Shown here: piece by piece, positions 30,406 to 30,419 of the stretch
How positions within the stretch are numbered: the first letter of the stretch is position 1
Layout: each line of letters starts with the position of its first letter
Source of the DNA: Bacillota bacterium
GTDB taxonomy: Bacteria; Bacillota; Clostridia; Saccharofermentanales; Fastidiosipilaceae
NCBI GenBank assembly: GCA_023388435.1
Contig: JAEWGG010000022.1
Location: forward strand, 1 to 30,419
DNA: 30,419 nucleotides
Direction: 5' to 3'
Notes under the pieces: generated by a model
The model's input: the letters and a program-made list of their open reading frames with translations, nothing else
Database searches by the model: none
What the model was told of the DNA's origin: nothing
Program-made: the position numbers and the translations under genes

Positions 30406-30419
30406 CCAGGTCCTCCTCG

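Overview
The window looks like chromosomal DNA of a fermentative, Gram-positive (Bacillota) bacterium. Genes are GC-rich (about 60% by eye) with strong GGAGG-type ribosome binding sites. It has a PTS phosphorelay with a Ser46-bearing HPr, a stand-alone rpsD, RqcP, lipoproteins with Gram-positive lipoboxes and several factor-independent terminators. The genus cannot be named from sequence alone. No tRNA, rRNA, CRISPR array, insertion sequence or phage structural gene was seen.

Region 1 (1-10270) is dominated by L-ascorbate use. A DeoR-type regulator and the two epimerases UlaE and UlaF run leftward. From a shared 377-bp AT-rich divergent region, the rightward genes are ulaC (EIIA), ulaA (EIIC), ulaB (EIIB), an unrecognised beta-propeller-like gene, ulaG (lactonase), then ptsI (Enzyme I) and ptsH (HPr). 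The window therefore holds a whole phosphoryl chain (PEP, EI, HPr, EIIA, EIIB, EIIC) plus most of the ascorbate-6-phosphate pathway. The decarboxylase UlaD is not present. Two copies of a TTTGCTCGGTTT element, a terminator in the ulaC leader and several long intercistronic hairpins suggest layered control.

Region 2 (10300-17800, all leftward) holds a cytoplasmic GH13 alpha-amylase, an Ltp-family lipoprotein, a CDF metal exporter with an Mn-type site, rpsD with its own promoter, and a MurD-type ligase beside a PP-loop protein that matches MurL. The last pair matches the MurD2/MurL route, in which L-Glu is added to the peptidoglycan precursor and then epimerised.

Region 3 (17860-21290, rightward) is divergent from murL: a MerR-type regulator with a C-terminal membrane segment, an AI-2E-family membrane protein and an FAD-dependent dehydrogenase, tightly packed. 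A near-perfect palindrome covers the divergent promoter.

Region 4 (21290-23590) has visibly lower GC. It carries an AAA/DUF4143 ATPase, preceded by a 12-bp inverted repeat, and a convergent SAM methyltransferase with a good promoter and a 12-bp palindrome near its start site.

Region 5 (23592-30405, leftward) starts with an ABC importer set of the iron-complex/cobalamin type (NTPase, permease, ATPase, lipoprotein; each gene overlaps the next by 4 nt), closed by a strong terminator. It continues with a eukaryotic-type hexokinase, an acyltransferase-fold protein lacking its catalytic His, a small orphan gene and rqcP.
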